From NCBI GenBank assembly GCA_031367715.1, contig JANLQJ010000405.1:45590-109589 (forward strand): a stretch of 64,000 bases of DNA, given 5' to 3'. Position 1 is the stretch's first letter. Each line of letters opens with the position of its first letter. Positions 26,078-34,909 of the stretch are shown in pieces. A program made the translations under genes and the position numbers. The DNA comes from JANYHF01 sp031367715. GTDB lineage: Bacteria; Pseudomonadota; Alphaproteobacteria; Rhizobiales; Hyphomicrobiaceae. Under the pieces are notes generated by a model. It did no database searches. It had not been told where the DNA came from and saw nothing but the letters and a program-made list of their open reading frames with translations.

Positions 26078-27973
26078 CTACTCAGTCATACGGGTATTTT
26101 GATTGCCTGTTCCAGTCGAAGAAGCCAGCTTGATGGCGATGTCCGTGAAGACGGAAATCAAACCGTTCTGCGTGTTGACCGCACTTGTCACATCGTAGTA
26201 ATGCGTGGCGATTTGTGCGTTGGCCGGCGATGCGCAGCTTTGCAGTGCCGTCTTGGACGCCGCATCCGAGCCCAGTTCCAGACCAACCGTGAACACCTGG
26301 ACCCCAGAGGCCTTCATGTTGGTGCAGATGGCGGCAGCCTGAGCCTTGGACGTGCCGTTGCCGGCGGTCGAGTTGTTGCTGCTGTCCTCGAACACGCTGG
26401 CATAGTTGTTGTCATAGTGCGTGTTGTAGGCGCCGTCGGTCATGACAATCACAACCTTGGAGACGAGGTCGGCGTTGGTCGGTGCGGGCCGGTTGGCAAC
26501 CGGGAAGAAGCTCGCCCACTTGTCCGAGATCGTGTACCAGCCCCAGGCCGTGCCGATATGACCTGCCGTGTAGCCTGCTGGCGTCAGGGCATCGATGGCC
26601 GCATTCAGCGCGACCTTGTCCGACGTCAGTGGCGTGAAGGCTGCCGCTGGTGCCGTGCAGTTCGCATTCGACGCGCTGGTGGTCGTGAAGGCATGGAACA
26701 GCGCGGTTGACGGCGCTGCGTCATCATAGGCGTGGCCAGAGGCGGTCAGACGCTCAGCCATGCAGCTGTTGACGTAGGTGGTCTGCTGGCAGGTGGACTG
26801 CACCAGCTGGGTGACGCAGACTTGGTGAGTACCGGCGCTGGTGCCAGTAGGCCGAGTGTGGCCGTTACGGTCCTTGCGATCCCGACCGTAGCCGTCGCGG
26901 TCCCAGCCATTCTGGTTGTAGCCGTCTTTATCGTAGCCATCCTTGTCGTCGTCATGCTTGTCGAAGCCGTGGATGTCAAAGCCGTCCCGGTCGTAGCCAG
27001 CATTGTTGTAGCCGCTCGCATTGTAGTTATGCGAGTCATTGTCATCATCATCATCGTCGTGGTTGTTCGATCCGCCGCTGGATCGATAGCCCCAATCGGT
27101 GCTGCCACCCTGGCCCGAGCCGTTGTGGCCGTCATCACCGCCGTTGCCCCAGCCGTTGTTGCCGTGCGAACCGCCACGACTGCCGTGGCCATTGCCCGCA
27201 TTGCTGACCGTCGAGCACACTTTGTCGAGCTTCTGGCAGGCAACCGTGCTGGTGGCACCGTTGACCACGCCCGTGGCCGCCGAAGCATAACTGCCGGCGT
27301 TGACGTATTCCGAGAACGGCACGACGCTGATGCGCACTTTGCCGACCGGAACACCCGCCGGCAGCAATGTGTTGATAAGCTGCTTGGCAGCGGTTTTTGC
27401 CGTGACGAGCTTGGAGTTCTGAGCCATCGAGCCGGTGACATCCATCACTATGGCAATTTCCAGCTTCTTGCTGCCGCTACCGGTGACATCGGAGGCAAAC
27501 GAATGCACCTCTCGCTTGATTTCAAGTGATGGGATGCCGACGGCACCCAGGAACATGGTCGGGATGTTCGTGCGGGCCGACAGTGTGATGTTGCCCTTGG
27601 CATCGGCCTTGACGCTATCGAGCGAGGCATGAATGCTCTTGGGCAGAACGTGATAGAAATAGTCACGCGCAGTCTTAGTGGCGTCTCCCATTTGGCCGGT
27701 GGCGTCGAACTTGCGGCCGCCTGCCAGCGCGGCGGCATCGAGAGCCTTGTCGATCGCCGCTTTGGTTGCAAAACCGCGGCCGAAGTCCACGGTCATGCCG
27801 ACGAACGATACGGTCGCCAGGAGCGAGAACATGAACACCATTTGAATGGTGCCCTTCTCGTCCTTGGCAAAGCTGATGCGGCCACTCATGGCCTTCAGAG
27901 TGCTGTCGTCACTAATACGCGTTGCAGTGCGCTTCCAGCTATCACGCACAATACGCCCCATGCCGCAAAACAT
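26078..27973 (-). CDS. TadG-like vWA pilus-assembly protein with Gly/Tyr/Asp repeat insert
   Basis: A 631-residue protein of the Tad/Flp pilus-associated type. The N-terminus has a TadE/TadG-like hydrophobic segment (GTIQMVFMFSLLATVSFVGM, about 42-61) followed by DFGRGFATKAAIDKALDAAALAGGR. A von Willebrand A domain follows with MIDAS-type IAIVMDVTGSMAQNSK (about 174-189) and VVIVMTDGAYNTHYD near residue 514. Between them is an insert of roughly residues 255-375: Gly/Asn/His-rich, then poly-Asp, then short units such as NAGYDRDGFDIHGFDK and KDGYDKDGYNQNGWDRDGYG. Such acidic repeats might bind calcium, but this is inference. No tad ATPase or secretin gene is nearby. Confidence 0.85.
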   Translation of the reverse strand: MFCGMGRIVRDSWKRTATRISDDSTLKAMSGRISFAKDEKGTIQMVFMFSLLATVSFVGMTVDFGRGFATKAAIDKALDAAALAGGRKFDATGQMGDATKTARDYFYHVLPKSIHASLDSVKADAKGNITLSARTNIPTMFLGAVGIPSLEIKREVHSFASDVTGSGSKKLEIAIVMDVTGSMAQNSKLVTAKTAAKQLINTLLPAGVPVGKVRISVVPFSEYVNAGSYASAATGVVNGATSTVACQKLDKVCSTVSNAGNGHGSRGGSHGNNGWGNGGDDGHNGSGQGGSTDWGYRSSGGSNNHDDDDDDNDSHNYNASGYNNAGYDRDGFDIHGFDKHDDDKDGYDKDGYNQNGWDRDGYGRDRKDRNGHTRPTGTSAGTHQVCVTQLVQSTCQQTTYVNSCMAERLTASGHAYDDAAPSTALFHAFTTTSASNANCTAPAAAFTPLTSDKVALNAAIDALTPAGYTAGHIGTAWGWYTISDKWASFFPVANRPAPTNADLVSKVVIVMTDGAYNTHYDNNYASVFEDSSNNSTAGNGTSKAQAAAICTNMKASGVQVFTVGLELGSDAASKTALQSCASPANAQIATHYYDVTSAVNTQNGLISVFTDIAIKLASSTGTGNQNTRMTE

Positions 27974-28133
27974 TTTTTGCCTCCACTATTGCGATTGGGG
28001 CCAATCTGACTGGTGCGAGTTGACAAACCTGAATGATGGTCGATGCAATTTTAGACATTCCAATTCTTATGGTCTCTTGATGTAAAATCGTCCTTTATGA
28101 AGTCTTACAGAGGTCATTCAGCTTGTAGCCATT

Positions 28134-28152
28134 GGCGGAAATCCGCCTTTTT
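28134..28152 (+). terminator. Hairpin with T-run upstream of ahcY
   Basis: GGCGG (28134-28138) pairs with CCGCC (28143-28147), loop AAAT, followed by TTTTT. The region 27974-28272 holds no gene. The hairpin is 120 bp before the ahcY start and could be a terminator, an attenuator in the ahcY leader or the end of a short transcript. No SAH-riboswitch pattern was recognised by eye. Confidence 0.45.
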
Positions 28153-28272
28153 CGACACCGCTGTGTCGCGGGTCCGGCGCTGCTCTGGTGATTTGCCATG
28201 GCCCCGCTGCGCCGCTATAGACGAGCCAGATCCACCCCAGACTTTCGCCCTATGAGCCGCCAGAGGTTGCCA

Positions 28273-29670
28273 ATGACCGCCGCCGAATACAAAGTTGCCG
28301 ACATCGCCCAGGCCGACTATGGCCGCAAGGAAATCGCCATCGCCGAGACCGAAATGCCGGGCTTGATGGCGATGCGCGCGGAATACGGCAAGGAGCAGCC
28401 ATTGAAGGGCGCCCGCATTGCCGGCAGCCTGCATATGACCATACAGACCGCGGTGCTGATCGAGACCTTGAAGGCACTCGGCGCCGATGTGCGCTGGGCC
28501 TCGTGCAACATCTTTTCGACCCAGGACCATGCGGCGGCGGCGATTGCGGCAGGCGGAACGCCGGTTTTCGCGGTCAAGGGAGAAAGCCTCGCGGAATACT
28601 GGGACTATTCCGATCGGATTTTCCACTTTGGCGGCGGCGAGACCGCCAACATGATCCTGGACGACGGCGGTGATGCCACGGGATATATCCTGCTTGGCGC
28701 CAAGGCCGAGAAGGACATTTCCGTGCTCGCCAAGCCGGCCAATGACGAAGAAGTGGCGTTCTACGCCACCATCAAGCGGCGCATGAAGGAGAGCCCAGGC
28801 TGGTTCGCCAAGGCCAAGGCTGCGATCAAGGGTGTGTCGGAGGAAACCACAACCGGCGTGAACCGGCTGTATCAAATGCACGCCAAGGGCGAGCTGCCGT
28901 TCCCGGCCATCAACGTCAATGACTCAGTCACCAAGTCCAAATTCGACAACCTCTATGGCTGCCGCGAAAGCTTGGTCGACGCCATCCGCCGCGCCACCGA
29001 CGTGATGCTGGCCGGCAAAGTCGCCGTGGTGGCCGGCTTTGGCGATGTCGGCAAGGGCTCGGCGGCCAGTCTGAAGCACGGCGGCGCGCGCGTACTGGTG
29101 ACCGAAGTTGACCCGATCTGCGCCCTGCAGGCCGCCATGGAAGGCTATGAAGTTGTGACCATGGAGGATGCGGCCCCGCGCGCCGACATCTTCGTGACGG
29201 CGACCGGCAACAAGGACATCATCACGCTCGAGCATATGCGCGCGATGAAGGATCGCGCGATCGTCTGCAATATCGGCCATTTCGACGCCGAAGTTCAGGT
29301 GCAGGCGTTGCGCAACTACAAGTGGCACAACGTGAAGCCGGGGGTGGATGAGATTGAGTTTCCAAACGGTCGCCGCCTGTTGCTGCTGGCCGAGGGCCGC
29401 CTGGTCAACCTGGCCTGCGCCACCGGCCATCCCAGCTTCGTCATGTCGGCGTCGTTCACCAACCAGACGCTGGCGCAGATCGAACTTTGGAAGCACGGCA
29501 AGAAGTACGAGAACAAGGTCTATACCTTGCCCAAGCATCTCGACGAGAAGGTTGCTGCACTTCATCTTGCCAAGCTCGGCGTCAAGCTGACCAAACTGAG
29601 CAAAGAGCAAGCCGACTATATCAACGTCCCCACCCAGGGACCGTTCAAGCCGGACCACTATCGGTATTGA
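28273..29670 (+). CDS. ahcY: Adenosylhomocysteinase
   Basis: Cytosolic NAD-dependent enzyme, 465 residues, hydrolysing S-adenosylhomocysteine to adenosine and homocysteine in the methyl cycle. Landmarks are RIAGSLHMTIQTAVLIETLK (about 46-65), SCNIFSTQDHAAAAIAA, FPAINVNDSVTKSKFDNLYG (catalytic Lys region), the NAD motif VVAGFGDVGKGSAASLK, and the C-terminal PFKPDHYRY. The ATG at 28273 follows AGAGG; the longer frame from 28198 adds an unconserved leader. In rhizobia this gene is commonly adjacent to divL, as here. Confidence 0.97.
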   Translation: MTAAEYKVADIAQADYGRKEIAIAETEMPGLMAMRAEYGKEQPLKGARIAGSLHMTIQTAVLIETLKALGADVRWASCNIFSTQDHAAAAIAAGGTPVFAVKGESLAEYWDYSDRIFHFGGGETANMILDDGGDATGYILLGAKAEKDISVLAKPANDEEVAFYATIKRRMKESPGWFAKAKAAIKGVSEETTTGVNRLYQMHAKGELPFPAINVNDSVTKSKFDNLYGCRESLVDAIRRATDVMLAGKVAVVAGFGDVGKGSAASLKHGGARVLVTEVDPICALQAAMEGYEVVTMEDAAPRADIFVTATGNKDIITLEHMRAMKDRAIVCNIGHFDAEVQVQALRNYKWHNVKPGVDEIEFPNGRRLLLLAEGRLVNLACATGHPSFVMSASFTNQTLAQIELWKHGKKYENKVYTLPKHLDEKVAALHLAKLGVKLTKLSKEQADYINVPTQGPFKPDHYRY

Positions 29671-29736
29671 TGACAGGGCAAGCGGGCGGATTCCAACAAG
29701 ATTGCGCTGCCACCAAGCCCATAGCGTAGATCCTAT

Positions 29737-29758
29737 GGGGCGACGCACGTGTCGCCCC
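29737..29758. repeat. Hairpin GGGGCGAC/GTCGCCCC
   Basis: Perfect 8-bp palindrome with arms 29737-29744 and 29751-29758 and loop GCACGT, lying between ahcY and divL. It resembles a dispersed repeat and may serve as the ahcY transcript end, although no T-run follows. A GTGCCTGACACC fragment of another repeat lies at 29789-29800. Confidence 0.55.
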
Positions 29759-29879
29759 CTAAGCCACCAGCGCTTGTTCCGGTAATAAGTGCCTGACACC
29801 TCGTCGCGTTCTCCCCCATACTGGCGACTCTGATTCGCCGGCAGCGGTTGCAGGCACGACTCGAGCGCACAGGCCCGAC

Positions 29880-32363
29880 ATGATCCTCAGCAGCCTGACC
29901 ACTCCCCTTGAGCCGAGGCAGGCGCGCCTCACGGCAATGGTCGCCGCAGCCCTCGCCGGCAGCCTTGGTTTCGTGACCCTGCTGGAAACCGAAGCCACCG
30001 CCAGCCCGAGCCTGCCCGGACCCTTGACCATGCTGCTGCTGGCGACGGTGACCGGCGCCGCCGCCCTGCTCGGCACCCTCGCCCTGCGCTTGCGCCGCGA
30101 ATCCCTGCACGCCAGCGCCCAACTCGCCCAAATGCAGACCGAGCTTGCCGCCAACCGCAAGCGGCTCGAGATCGCCGAGACAGTCGGCAGCCCGCGGGCC
30201 GAGACGTTGCTTTACTGGGACGCTGCCCGCGAACCGGCCTTGCTCACCGCGGGCATCGATCCGCGTCATGGCGTCCCGACCAGCGCCACCGCCATCCTCG
30301 GCGCGGGCTGGCTTGAGCCGGCAGCCGCGCAGCAGTTCCAGGCTAGCCTGCATCGACTGACCACGGACGGCAAACCCTTCGCGCTGGCCTCCAACACGCT
30401 GACCGGCGGCACCATGCAGATCGCAGGCGAAGTGCGCGGCGCCTACGCCATCTTGCGCATCGCCGACATCTCGGGCGAGCGCAAGGCCGTGCGCGACACC
30501 GAGGAACGCAGCGCCCGTGTCTCGCGCGACGCCCAGCTCACCCGCGCCCTCTATGAGGCGCTGCCGGTGCCGGTCTGGTTCCGCTCCGCCGACGGCAGGA
30601 TCGATTGGGTGAATTCGGCCTATGTGCGCGCCGTCGACGGCTTTTCGCGCGAGGACGTGCGCACCCGCCAGGTCGAGCTGTTGGAAACCCGCCAGCGCAC
30701 CAATGTCGCCACCTCGCTCAGCGCCGGCCGCATCCACCGCGAGCGCGTGCACGTGTTTGTCGGCGGCGAACGCCGCTCCTACGATCTGGTCGCGGTGCCG
30801 CTCGATGGCGCCAGCGCGCTGATCGCCAACGACGCCGCCGCGCTGGAAACCGCGCAAGGCGAACTCACTCGCCAGATGGCCGCCTATGACCGCACGCTCG
30901 ATCGGGTCGCCACGGCCGTTGCCAATTTCGGCCCCGACCAGCGCCTGGTCTATTGCAACGAGGCCTACCGCCAGCTCTGGAAGCTCGATCCCGATTGGCT
31001 GAAGTCGCACCCCAAGGATGGCGAAGTCCTCGACCGCTTGCGCGAACGCCGGCAACTGCCCGAGGAAGCCGACTACCGCAAATGGAAGACCGCTCTGCTC
31101 GACAGCTACACGTCCAATGCCGGCAAGGAAGCCTGGTGGTATCTGCCGAGCGGGCGCACCGTGCACGTCACGATCGAGCAGCGCCCGGATGGCGGCGTCA
31201 GCTATCTCTATGACGACGTCACTGAAAAACTGGCGCTGGAGCGCCGCTACCACGCCGCCATGCACATCCAGCGCGGTACACTCGACACCTTGCGCGAGGG
31301 CGTGGCGGTGTTTGCCACCGATGGCAGATTGTCGTTGTTCAATCCATCCTTCGCGCGACTCTGGAAGCTGAACCCGAACGATCTCGCCCGCGAGCCGCAT
31401 GTCGATGAAGTGGTGCGCCGCTGCGCCGTGCTGTTCGATGATGAGGCGACCTGGTCCAACATCAAACGCGCGGTGACCACCATCAGCGGCCAGCGCCAGC
31501 GCCTGCAGGGCACCATGGAGCGCCCGGACCAGAGCGTCATCGCCTATGCCGGCCTGCCGTTGCCAGATGGCGCCATGCTGTTGACCTTCGTCGATACTAC
31601 CGATACGACGCGCGCCGAACGCATGCTGCGCGAACGCAACGATGCGCTGATTCAGGCCGACCGGCTGAAATCGCAATTCATCTCCCTGGTTTCTTATGAA
31701 CTGCGCTCGCCGCTGCAGAACATCATCGGCTTTTCCGAGTTCCTGGAGAATCCGAAGGTCGGCCCGCTCAACCCCAAACAGCGCGAATATCTGCAGGACA
31801 TTCACGGCTCGTCGCGCACGCTGCTGTCGATCATCAACGACATCCTGGACCTTACCTCGATCGATGCCGGCGCGCTGGAACTGAAGCTTGGCCCGGTGAA
31901 GGTCGCCAACGTCATTGCCCAAGCGGCCGCCGCGATGGAAGAGCGCATGACGCGCGAGAAAATCGGACTGCGCGAGACCATCGATGCGTCGGCGCTGGAA
32001 TTCATCGGTGACGAGCACCGTGTCAAGCAGGTGCTGTACAATCTGATGTCGAACGCCATCGGCTTTTCCAAGGAGGGCGACACCATCACACTCGATTGCC
32101 GGCGCGACGGCAACGACATCACCTTCAGCGTCACCGATCATGGCGTCGGCATTCCCTTGGAAGATCAGCCGCGCGTGTTCGAGCGCTTCGTCAGCCGCGC
32201 GCAGGGCTCGCGTCATCGCGGCGCTGGACTCGGCCTGCCGATCGTCAAGCACCTGGTCGAGCTGCACGGCGGCGGCGTGGCGCTGATGTCCGAGCCCGGC
32301 AAGGGCACCAGGGTGACGGTACGGTTTCCGGCCGCGGTGAAGGGACAAGTGGCGGCGGCGTAG
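29880..32363 (+). CDS. divL: DivL-like cell-cycle PAS pseudokinase (Tyr in place of the H-box His)
   Basis: An 827-residue membrane-anchored sensor protein. Two hydrophobic segments (about 17-35 and 47-66) are followed by several PAS-type modules (for example YEALPVPVWFRSADGRIDWV near 224 and FGPDQRLVYCNEAYRQLWKL near 352). The HisKA-like helix reads FISLVSYELRSPLQNIIGFS: Tyr606 replaces the phosphorylated His. The ATPase domain is otherwise complete (LYNLMSNAIGFS, DHGVGIPLEDQPRVFERF, GAGLGLPIVKHL). This Tyr is the hallmark of Caulobacter DivL, which controls CckA and hence CtrA through binding of DivK. Position between ahcY and tsaE agrees with rhizobial divL. Identification rests on family knowledge plus the visible motif. 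Confidence 0.88.
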   Translation: MILSSLTTPLEPRQARLTAMVAAALAGSLGFVTLLETEATASPSLPGPLTMLLLATVTGAAALLGTLALRLRRESLHASAQLAQMQTELAANRKRLEIAETVGSPRAETLLYWDAAREPALLTAGIDPRHGVPTSATAILGAGWLEPAAAQQFQASLHRLTTDGKPFALASNTLTGGTMQIAGEVRGAYAILRIADISGERKAVRDTEERSARVSRDAQLTRALYEALPVPVWFRSADGRIDWVNSAYVRAVDGFSREDVRTRQVELLETRQRTNVATSLSAGRIHRERVHVFVGGERRSYDLVAVPLDGASALIANDAAALETAQGELTRQMAAYDRTLDRVATAVANFGPDQRLVYCNEAYRQLWKLDPDWLKSHPKDGEVLDRLRERRQLPEEADYRKWKTALLDSYTSNAGKEAWWYLPSGRTVHVTIEQRPDGGVSYLYDDVTEKLALERRYHAAMHIQRGTLDTLREGVAVFATDGRLSLFNPSFARLWKLNPNDLAREPHVDEVVRRCAVLFDDEATWSNIKRAVTTISGQRQRLQGTMERPDQSVIAYAGLPLPDGAMLLTFVDTTDTTRAERMLRERNDALIQADRLKSQFISLVSYELRSPLQNIIGFSEFLENPKVGPLNPKQREYLQDIHGSSRTLLSIINDILDLTSIDAGALELKLGPVKVANVIAQAAAAMEERMTREKIGLRETIDASALEFIGDEHRVKQVLYNLMSNAIGFSKEGDTITLDCRRDGNDITFSVTDHGVGIPLEDQPRVFERFVSRAQGSRHRGAGLGLPIVKHLVELHGGGVALMSEPGKGTRVTVRFPAAVKGQVAAA

Positions 32364-32380
32364 AAGGGCGCGGCACTTTT

Positions 32381-32530
32381 TTCTCCCCGTTTTTACGGGG
32401 AGAAGGTGGCACGAAGCGCCGCATGAGGGACAGCAAAGTACTGTGACCCCGGTTGCCACGGAGGCCGAGCCAGCTCTTGCCCCTCACCCACCCTTCGGGC
32501 ACCCTCTCCCCGTCAAAACAAGGAGAGGGA
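32381..32530. repeat. Pair of inverted family 1 palindromic repeats
   Basis: One copy has a perfect 10-bp hairpin (32381-32390 with 32395-32404, loop TTTT) followed by GGTGGCACGAAGCGCC and GCATGAGGG. The second copy, in opposite orientation, runs from CCCCTCACCC (about 32480) to CTCTCCCCGTCAAAACAAGG (about 32504-32523), its right arm decayed. Two inverted REP units like this form a BIME-type element between divL and tsaE-amgK. Confidence 0.75.
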
Positions 32531-32554
32531 AGTAAGATCGCTACGGATTGCCAA

Positions 32555-34030
32555 ATGCTTGACTGGCCTCTCGCCCCCGTCACGCTGCCCGGTCTCGAGC
32601 GGCTGGCCGGGCTGCTGGCGCAGTATGCCCGCTCTGGCGATCTCATCCTGCTGATCGGCGATCTCGGCGCTGGCAAGACGACGTTTGCGCGCGCTTTCAT
32701 CCGGGCGCTGGCAGCCAATCCCGAACTGGAAGTGCCCAGCCCCACCTTCGCGCTGCTGCAGAGCTACGAGACCCCACGCGTCACCGTGCATCACTTCGAT
32801 CTCTACCGGCTTGGTGGCCCCCTTGAGGTGCGTGAAATCGGATTTGAGGAGGCGCTGACTTCTGGACTTGCCCTGATCGAATGGCCGGACCGGGCCGGCG
32901 ACCTGCTGCCCGCGGAGCGGCTGGAGATGCATCTTGCGGACGGTGCCGATGCCGACCACCGGCAGGTGCGGCTGCACGGCCAAGGCGGCTGGGCTGAACG
33001 GCTGGCCCATCTCGCGACAGTGCATGGCTTCCTCGCACGCAGCGGTGCCGGCGATGCCATCGTGCAGCATCTGGCCGGCGACGCCTCGCGCCGCTCCTAC
33101 GCCAGGCTGGTCGGACCAACCGGCAGTGGTCTGCTGATGGACAGTCCGCCGCTGGCTGATACGCCGCTGGTCAAGGACGGCAAGCCCTATTGGGCCATAG
33201 CCCACTCGGCCCGCGACGTGCGGGCGTTCGTGGCGATCGACGCTCGCCTCGCCAGCTACGGATTGTCGGTCCCCGCCATATTTCGTTCCGATTTCGATGC
33301 CGGCCTGCTGCTGATCGAGGATCTCGGTGACCAGACTTTCGGCGCCGCGTTGGCTGCCGGCGTGCCGATGCGCACGCTCTATCAGGCTGCCGCGGATGTG
33401 CTGGTTGAGCTGTCGCAGCGTCCGGTGCCGGACGATTTGCCGGCCTATGACAAGGATGCGCTGTTGATCGAGGCCAGCCTGTTGCTCGACTGGTATTGGC
33501 CGCAGGTGACGGGACGATCCCCCGAGGCGGCGGAGCGGGAGGAATTTTACCTGCTGTGGACGCAAGCCTTGGCGCAGATCCTGGCTACGCCGCCCGCCTG
33601 GGTGCTGCGCGATGTCCATTCACCCAATCTGCTGTGGCTTCCAGAGCGCGCGGGCATGCGCAAGGTCGGTGTGATCGACTTCCAGGACGCGCTGGCGGGC
33701 CATGCGGCCTACGACCTCGGCTCGCTGCTGCGCGATGCGCGGCTGGATGTGCCAGACGCGCTGGCAAGAGAGCTGCTGGCTTATTATGTCGAGCAAAGAC
33801 ATCTGCGTGATCATCAATTCGATACAGCCAGCTTCCGGCGCGCCTTCGCCACACTGGCGGTGCAGCGCAACACCAAGATCCTGGGCATTTTCGCGCGGCT
33901 GGCAAGACGCGACGGCAAGCCTGGCTATTTGCAGCATTTGCCGCGAATTAGGGCCTATCTGGCGCGCGATCTGGCGCATGAGGGGTTGGCGGGGTTGCAG
34001 GAGTGGTATCAGCGGCACTTGCCGGGGTGA
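32555..34030 (+). CDS. TsaE-AmgK fusion: t6A ATPase plus sugar kinase of peptidoglycan recycling
   Basis: A 491-residue natural fusion common in Alphaproteobacteria. Residues about 1-150 are TsaE (YjeE), the ATPase of the tRNA threonylcarbamoyladenosine complex, with Walker A ILLIGDLGAGKTTFARAF, SPTFALLQSYE and HFDLYRL. Residues about 160-491 are an aminoglycoside phosphotransferase-like kinase of the AmgK type, with the catalytic loop VLRDVHSPNLLWL and the metal-binding VGVIDFQDALAGHAAYDLGSLL. AmgK phosphorylates MurNAc/GlcNAc at the anomeric position; MurU encoded next door then forms the UDP-sugar. The ATG at 32555 is favoured because upstream sequence is repeat. Confidence 0.9.
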   Translation: MLDWPLAPVTLPGLERLAGLLAQYARSGDLILLIGDLGAGKTTFARAFIRALAANPELEVPSPTFALLQSYETPRVTVHHFDLYRLGGPLEVREIGFEEALTSGLALIEWPDRAGDLLPAERLEMHLADGADADHRQVRLHGQGGWAERLAHLATVHGFLARSGAGDAIVQHLAGDASRRSYARLVGPTGSGLLMDSPPLADTPLVKDGKPYWAIAHSARDVRAFVAIDARLASYGLSVPAIFRSDFDAGLLLIEDLGDQTFGAALAAGVPMRTLYQAAADVLVELSQRPVPDDLPAYDKDALLIEASLLLDWYWPQVTGRSPEAAEREEFYLLWTQALAQILATPPAWVLRDVHSPNLLWLPERAGMRKVGVIDFQDALAGHAAYDLGSLLRDARLDVPDALARELLAYYVEQRHLRDHQFDTASFRRAFATLAVQRNTKILGIFARLARRDGKPGYLQHLPRIRAYLARDLAHEGLAGLQEWYQRHLPG

Positions 34031-34180
34031 GTCCACACCGTCATCCCGCATGCGCTGCTAACGGGATCACCGTTTGGGGCAGGGCCGACAACCGGCCGGC
34101 TTCACCTCCCCACTCGACATTTGCCGGCGCGGGTGGAAAGACAGCGCGTGGCGGAGCAACCGACGGGGAACTTTGGGCCC

Positions 34181-34909
34181 ATGACTGTCAAACCGAAACG
34201 GGCCATGCTGCTGGCGGCCGGGCTGGGCCTGCGCATGCGGCCGTTGACCCAGAGCATGCCCAAACCCCTGGTGCGGCTCGCCAACAAGCCACTGCTCGAT
34301 CATGTGCTTGATCGCCTGGTCGCCGCCGGCGTCGAGACCGTCGTGATCAACACCCACTACCTCGCCGCGCAGATCGAGCAGCACGTCAAGACGCGCCGCG
34401 CGCCCAAAATCGTCATCTCAAACGAGACTGCCGAACTGCTCGATACCGGCGGCGGCGTCGTCAAGGCGCTGGCGCAGCTGGGCAAAGAGCCGTTCTATGT
34501 CTGCAATTCCGATTCCATCTCGGTACCGGGCGGCGGCGCCAATCTCGCCCGCATGGCCGCCGCTTTCGATCCCGAACGCATGGATTGCCTGATGTTGCTG
34601 GCGACCGCCGCCACCTCGCTCGGCTATGACGGCCAGGGCGATTTCTTCATGGCGCCCGATGGCCTGTTGACGCGGCGACGCGAGCGCGAGATCGCGCCGT
34701 TTGCCTTCACGGGCACGTCCCTCGCCCACCCACGGCTGTTCGAGGGCGCGCCCAAGGGCAGGTTCTCGCTGAACACATTGTGGGATCGCGCCATGGCGAC
34801 CGGGCGGCTCTATGGCATCCGCCAGGACGGGCTGTGGATGCATATCGGCTCGCCCGACGCCCTGGCCCAGGCCGAACAGCTGCTCAGCTCGGGCGAGAGC
34901 TATTTCTGA
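34181..34909 (+). CDS. murU: MurU-like nucleotidyltransferase
   Basis: A 242-residue NTP-transferase with the sugar nucleotidyltransferase signature AMLLAAGLGLRMRPLTQSMPKPLV (split over residues 8-31: AGLGLRMRPLT and KPLV) and the metal-binding FYVCNSDSI motif (Asp near 108). MurU uridylylates N-acetylmuramate 1-phosphate in peptidoglycan recycling. The position directly after the AmgK domain and the small size support MurU over glucose-1-phosphate thymidylyltransferases. The ATG at 34181 was chosen over a TTG at 34121. The stop overlaps the addB ATG (TGATG). Confidence 0.88.
   Translation: MTVKPKRAMLLAAGLGLRMRPLTQSMPKPLVRLANKPLLDHVLDRLVAAGVETVVINTHYLAAQIEQHVKTRRAPKIVISNETAELLDTGGGVVKALAQLGKEPFYVCNSDSISVPGGGANLARMAAAFDPERMDCLMLLATAATSLGYDGQGDFFMAPDGLLTRRREREIAPFAFTGTSLAHPRLFEGAPKGRFSLNTLWDRAMATGRLYGIRQDGLWMHIGSPDALAQAEQLLSSGESYF

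Noticed and set aside
26850..27230. CRISPR array in the repetitive region of the vWA gene
   Set aside because: The repeats are short, imperfect, in frame and coding; there are no spacers of regular length or cas genes.
29733..32459. A 908-codon open frame on the minus strand opposite divL
   Set aside because: It mirrors the codon structure of divL, shows no recognisable motif and includes repeat sequence at its start. High-GC genes often leave such antisense frames; the same holds for 5070-6599, 8722-10326, 35752-38073 and 38134-40176.
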